This document shows positions 13,250 through 15,976 of a DNA stretch of 15,976 nucleotides, piece by piece (position 1 is the stretch's first letter; every line of letters begins with the position of its first letter). The notes below the pieces were generated by a model. That model was not told where the DNA came from and did no database searches. It was given only the letters and a program-made list of their open reading frames with translations. This DNA comes from CAZIRF01 sp964541755 (GTDB lineage: Bacteria; Spirochaetota; Spirochaetia; Treponematales; Breznakiellaceae), in NCBI GenBank assembly GCA_964541755.1, contig CAZIRF010000052.1:1-15976 (forward strand), in the 5' to 3' direction. Position numbers and translations under genes: made by a program.

Positions 13250-15127
13250 TTACACCCCCATCCGGTTGATGATCGTGTCGAGCATCGAGTTTACGGTGGT
13301 AATGAAGCGGGCAGCGGCGGCATAGCCGTGCTGGAACTTGATCATCTGCGAAAGCTCCTCGTCGATGTTGACCCCGCTAATGCTCTGCCTGAGGTCCTTG
13401 AGCTGCTTCATGATGGCCTCCTGCGTCTCGAGGTTCTTCCCCGATGCCTCGCCCATAAGGCCGACATCGGCGACGGCCTTGGCAAAGTAGTCGTCGAAGG
13501 TGTCCATCTGGCCCACCATGACCGGGCTGTTGCGAATCGAGGCGATGGCGAGGGCCGCATCCCCGTTCCCGGGATTGGCGGCGTTGCCATTCTCGCCATA
13601 TCCGGCGGCGATACTCGCCGGGTCCTTGAGTATTGCCTCGTTGATCTCCATCCAGCCGGAGGGGTGTGCCACCGGGGCCAAGGCGTAATCGAGCTGACCG
13701 CCCTGGAGGGCAAAGACCGCATCGGCCTGATCCCAATTGTAGGCACCATCCGGGCCGCTCACGTTGAGCACCCCGGCGTAGCCCTCGAGGAAGCGCCCCG
13801 TATCGGCCATGGAACGAATGACGAAGTCGGGATTCGCCGGTTCTGCGGCGGTCGTCCCTTTAAGTGAGAGGCGCCCCTCGCGGTCGAGGCGGGCGACGAC
13901 TTCGGCCCCGGAGTTGTTGATGCGCGCAACGACATCGGCCACCGTATCGGTGGGGTAATAGGGCACGTCCACCGTGCCCTCTGCCGCGCTAAAGCTCATC
14001 ACCCCTTCGAGACCTACCTGCGCCCGTTCTTCGAGCTTGTTCGCCCCGCTTACGCGGAATATCCAGGTGGAATCGTAGTTGCCGTCACCATCGCGGTCGT
14101 AGTTCCCCGCAAGATTGGTGACAAAGGGGCGTTCGACGAAGAAGTCGAGGCCCGTGCGGCCATTGGCCCCCGTCCCCGCCCGGTGGGCGTCGTTGACGAG
14201 GTCCATGAAGTTCATGGTGAGGGTGTCGAAGGACTGGATTTCGGTGCGCAGGGTTTCATCGCGCATCTCGACGAGGGCCGCGAGAGAACCCGCGCGGAAG
14301 GAAACATCGCTGCCGGTATCGGCCCAGGTAATGCGGGAAAAACCGTTGTTTTCGACATCGAGTTCGAGCGCAAACTGCCGCCCGATATTCCCCTGCACGA
14401 GGACGCGGCCGGCGGTATGCACCATGAACTCGTCCGGATCCCGCCGGTCGACCGTCACATCCACGAGAGAGGAGAGCTGATCAACCAAGAGATCGCGGCG
14501 GTCGAAGAGGTCGTTGGGATTGTCGCCCTGCGCCCGAATCTTCTGGATGTCGGCGTTGAGGGCCGCGATCTGGCGCGAAAGGTCGTTGACCTGCTTGACC
14601 GTCCCCTGAATGTCGAGCTCGGTCATGTCCTGCAGGCTCCTCAGGGCCTCGTGGCGGCCGTGAATGGCATCGACGAGGGTCTTGCCGCGCTCGACGATGG
14701 CCTTGCGGGGGGCGGCATCCGCCGGGTGAAGCGAGAGCTCCTGCCAGGCGTCCCAAAAGGCATCCATGCGCCCGCGCACGGAAATATCGGCCGGCTCGTT
14801 GTGTATGCGCTCAAGCTGCAGGACATAGCCGTCACGCGAGCGCCAATAGCCCTCGTTCGAGGCATTTTGAATAATGCGGTTGTCGAGGAGCTCGTCGCGC
14901 ACCCGCCGGATACGCTCGATGACCACGCCCTGCCCTATCTGCCCGGGGGTCTCCTCGCGATTGAGACCCGGAAGGTAAATGGGCTCGAAGGCCGAAAACT
15001 CCACACTCTGGCGCGAATAGCCCTCTGTCGAGGCGTTTGATATGTTGTGACCGGTCGTCGAGAGTGCCTGCTGATGGGCCGAAACGGCCCGCTTGCCGAT
15101 TTCTATGCCGGAAAACGTGGATTGCAT
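13250..15127 (-). CDS. flgK: Hook-filament junction protein FlgK
   Basis: First junction protein at the hook tip, 625 residues, usual for spirochaetes. The N-terminus STFSGIEIGKRAVSAHQQAL followed by TTGHNISNASTEGYSRQ is the classic rod/hook/HAP signature. The C-terminus has GVNIDEELSQMIKFQHGYAA and ends in NSMLDTIINRMGV, the matching helical end. It begins 15 nt after flgN with a GGGGAGGG ribosome site, and is followed closely by flgL, so flgN-flgK-flgL are probably one transcript. A long open frame on the opposite strand here is a shadow. Confidence 0.97.
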   Translation of the reverse strand: MQSTFSGIEIGKRAVSAHQQALSTTGHNISNASTEGYSRQSVEFSAFEPIYLPGLNREETPGQIGQGVVIERIRRVRDELLDNRIIQNASNEGYWRSRDGYVLQLERIHNEPADISVRGRMDAFWDAWQELSLHPADAAPRKAIVERGKTLVDAIHGRHEALRSLQDMTELDIQGTVKQVNDLSRQIAALNADIQKIRAQGDNPNDLFDRRDLLVDQLSSLVDVTVDRRDPDEFMVHTAGRVLVQGNIGRQFALELDVENNGFSRITWADTGSDVSFRAGSLAALVEMRDETLRTEIQSFDTLTMNFMDLVNDAHRAGTGANGRTGLDFFVERPFVTNLAGNYDRDGDGNYDSTWIFRVSGANKLEERAQVGLEGVMSFSAAEGTVDVPYYPTDTVADVVARINNSGAEVVARLDREGRLSLKGTTAAEPANPDFVIRSMADTGRFLEGYAGVLNVSGPDGAYNWDQADAVFALQGGQLDYALAPVAHPSGWMEINEAILKDPASIAAGYGENGNAANPGNGDAALAIASIRNSPVMVGQMDTFDDYFAKAVADVGLMGEASGKNLETQEAIMKQLKDLRQSISGVNIDEELSQMIKFQHGYAAAARFITTVNSMLDTIINRMGV

Positions 15128-15142
15128 GATCCCTCCCCTGCC

Positions 15143-15640
15143 CTAAAACGTTTTGTTGAGGACGATGCTGCGCATCTCGCTGTCAACCGAACGCCCGCTG
15201 CGCGAGTAGAGCGTTCCCCGGCGGTCGGGAAAGGCCGCGCCCAGGAAGCTGTTTATGGTTAATTTCGCCTGCTGTATGTAGCCCATGAGGGCATCGTTTG
15301 CGAGTTTTACCCGCAGTGTCTCCAATTTGAGGCTGCGATAGAGGCGCGAGAGTTCGCGGCGCTCCTCGTCGGGGAAGCGGTGTATGGACTGATAGTACCC
15401 TCCGGCCCCGCTTTCCATCCCGATGGACGTCCAAAGCGAGACGCGTTCCTCTTCAAGGGAAGCGAAGGCGGCCGCCGCGCTGTCCATGCGGGCAATGAGG
15501 TCGTCGAAGCCCTCCCAGTCGCGCTTGAGCACCGACTGCCGCACCTCTTCCTGCGCCGACTGCAGTCGGGCAACGGCGTCAAGTTGACGGGTGAGCATGC
15601 ACACGAGTCGAAGACCATCATCAGTATGTATTCTTTCCAT
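15143..15640 (-). CDS. flgN: FlgN-like export chaperone for FlgK and FlgL
   Basis: 165 residues, predicted all-helical, with leucine-spaced helices at about 8-65 and 85-130, as in FlgN chaperones, which guard the C-terminal helices of FlgK and FlgL before export. Sequence match is weak, as is normal for this family; the call leans on size, helical content and the position directly before flgK. Start at 15640 (MERIHTDDGLRL) is preferred over an ATG at 15709 because GAGGA lies 9 nt upstream and the longer version would run through the probable promoter. Confidence 0.85.
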   Translation of the reverse strand: MERIHTDDGLRLVCMLTRQLDAVARLQSAQEEVRQSVLKRDWEGFDDLIARMDSAAAAFASLEEERVSLWTSIGMESGAGGYYQSIHRFPDEERRELSRLYRSLKLETLRVKLANDALMGYIQQAKLTINSFLGAAFPDRRGTLYSRSGRSVDSEMRSIVLNKTF

Positions 15641-15659
15641 ATCGGTATTCCTCACTGTT

Positions 15660-15688
15660 CTATCGGTCAAAACAGGCAGTGAACTGAG
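15660..15688 (-). promoter_or_regulatory. Possible sigma-28-type promoter of the flgN-flgK-flgL-fliW-csrA operon
   Basis: On the minus strand ACCGATAG (15667-15660) matches 6 of 8 bases of the sigma-28 -10 element. The only -35 candidate, CTCAGTTC (15688-15681), matches 4 of 8 with a 13-nt spacer. The site would give a very short leader before flgN at 15640. Weak on its own; kept because of position before a flagellar late operon. Confidence 0.3.
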
Positions 15689-15779
15689 AGGAATTGAGAG
15701 AAAATGCATTCAAGTGAGGCCTGTCGGCCAGACTCACAGGCAGTGAGCGGAAAATCTCGATTTTTGTTCCCCGAGGTTA

Positions 15780-15808
15780 TTGACTAAAAAAACCATTTTC
15801 GGCATATT
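15780..15808 (+). promoter_or_regulatory. Sigma-70 promoter of the tRNA genes
   Basis: TTGACT (15780-15785) matches 5 of 6 of the -35 consensus, followed by a 17-nt spacer and CATATT (15803-15808), 4 of 6 of the -10. Transcription would start near 15815, about 11 nt before the mature 5' end of tRNA-His. The rest of the gap back to flgN (15710-15779) holds a short palindrome GGCC-TGTC-GGCC and nothing else supported. Confidence 0.65.
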
Positions 15809-15825
15809 ACATCTCGTCAAGTGAC

Positions 15826-15899
15826 GGTGGATGTAGCTCAGCAGGTAGAGCACCAGACTGTGGCTCTGGGTGTCGCGGGTTCGAACCCCGTTATCCACC
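15826..15899 (+). tRNA. tRNA-His (anticodon GTG)
   Basis: A full cloverleaf can be drawn. The acceptor stem GTGGATG pairs with TATCCAC, and an extra 5' G (position -1) faces C73, the identity pair of tRNA-His. The D arm is GCTC/GAGC, the anticodon stem CCAGA/TCTGG with GTG at 15860-15862, and the T arm GCGGG/CCCGT with loop TTCGAAC. The 3' CCA is not encoded. Confidence 0.97.
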
Positions 15900-15929
15900 C
15901 TGCCCGCAGCCCGAAAGGGACGATGCAAT

Positions 15930-15976
15930 GCGTTCGTAGCTCAGCTGGATAGAGCAACGGACTTCGAATCCGTAGG
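15930..15976 (+). tRNA. tRNA-Arg (anticodon TCG), cut by the window end
   Basis: The 5' acceptor strand GCGTTCG, D arm GCTC/GAGC and anticodon arm ACGGA/TCCGT are present, with loop CTTCGAA giving anticodon TCG at 15964-15966. The T arm and 3' acceptor strand lie beyond the window. It follows tRNA-His by 30 nt and is probably co-transcribed from the promoter at 15780. Confidence 0.9.

Noticed and set aside
11954..13867. Open frame of 637 residues on the plus strand opposite flgL and flgK
   Set aside because: It is the antisense shadow of two clear flagellar genes in GC-rich DNA, has no recognisable domain and crosses the flgL-flgK junction.
14183..15040. Open frame of 285 residues on the plus strand opposite flgK
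   Set aside because: Shadow of flgK; no family resemblance.
15672..15746. 11-bp direct repeat ACAGGCAGTGA at 15672-15682 and 15736-15746
   Set aside because: Only two copies, no link to a promoter element or mobile gene; likely chance in a short upstream region.
1..15976. CRISPR array, prophage or insertion sequence
   Set aside because: No regularly spaced repeat-spacer pattern, integrase or transposase was found; the repeats present are back-to-back palindromes.

Overview
The window looks like a motility and chemosensory island from a spirochaete, probably a free-living, fairly GC-rich member of the Spirochaetales. The evidence is two short core flagellins of the FlaB type (286 and 284 residues, starting MIINHN, with no outer variable domain), the gene order flaB-flaB-flaG-fliD, and a linked flgN-flgK-flgL-fliW-csrA block. 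The species cannot be named from the sequence alone.

Layout. (1) 1-195: no gene. It holds two copies of a 71-bp hairpin-bearing repeat, and a degenerate third hairpin forms the end of the next gene. (2) 196-1482, minus: a REC-REC-GGDEF diguanylate cyclase. (3) 1755-4375, plus: two flaB flagellins and flaG. A near-consensus sigma-28 promoter precedes the first flaB, and a terminator follows the second. (4) 4519-11150, plus: one long set of genes, some overlapping and the largest gap 58 bp. In order these are fliD, an unrecognised 279-residue protein, a membrane-anchored PilZ protein, an unrecognised 87-residue protein, tsaE, tsaB (tRNA t6A modification) and a PAS/HD-GYP phosphodiesterase. (5) 11155-15640, minus: flgN, flgK, flgL, fliW, csrA, read in that order. 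Three tandem 24-bp palindromic repeats lie between flgL and fliW. (6) 15780-15976, plus: a promoter, tRNA-His(GUG) and the first part of tRNA-Arg(UCG).

How the parts fit. The structural genes build the periplasmic filament (FlaB), its cap (FliD) and the hook-filament junction (FlgK, FlgL), with FlgN as export chaperone. Two regulatory circuits are encoded beside them. One is cyclic-di-GMP: a synthase (GGDEF), a degrading enzyme (HD-GYP) and a receptor (PilZ). The other is FliW-CsrA-flagellin partner switching, in which CsrA represses flagellin translation and FliW titrates CsrA.

The most interesting signal is in the leaders. Both flaB mRNAs carry a short hairpin whose six-base loop fits the CsrA recognition pattern ANGGAN, placed 24-25 nt before a second GGA inside the ribosome binding site. 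The two upstream stems are unrelated in sequence, yet the loop pattern and spacing are the same. A third ANGGAN hairpin lies in the highly structured leader of flaG. With csrA and fliW in the same window, this suggests a local regulator-target set. It rests on reading by eye; no folding or database search was run.
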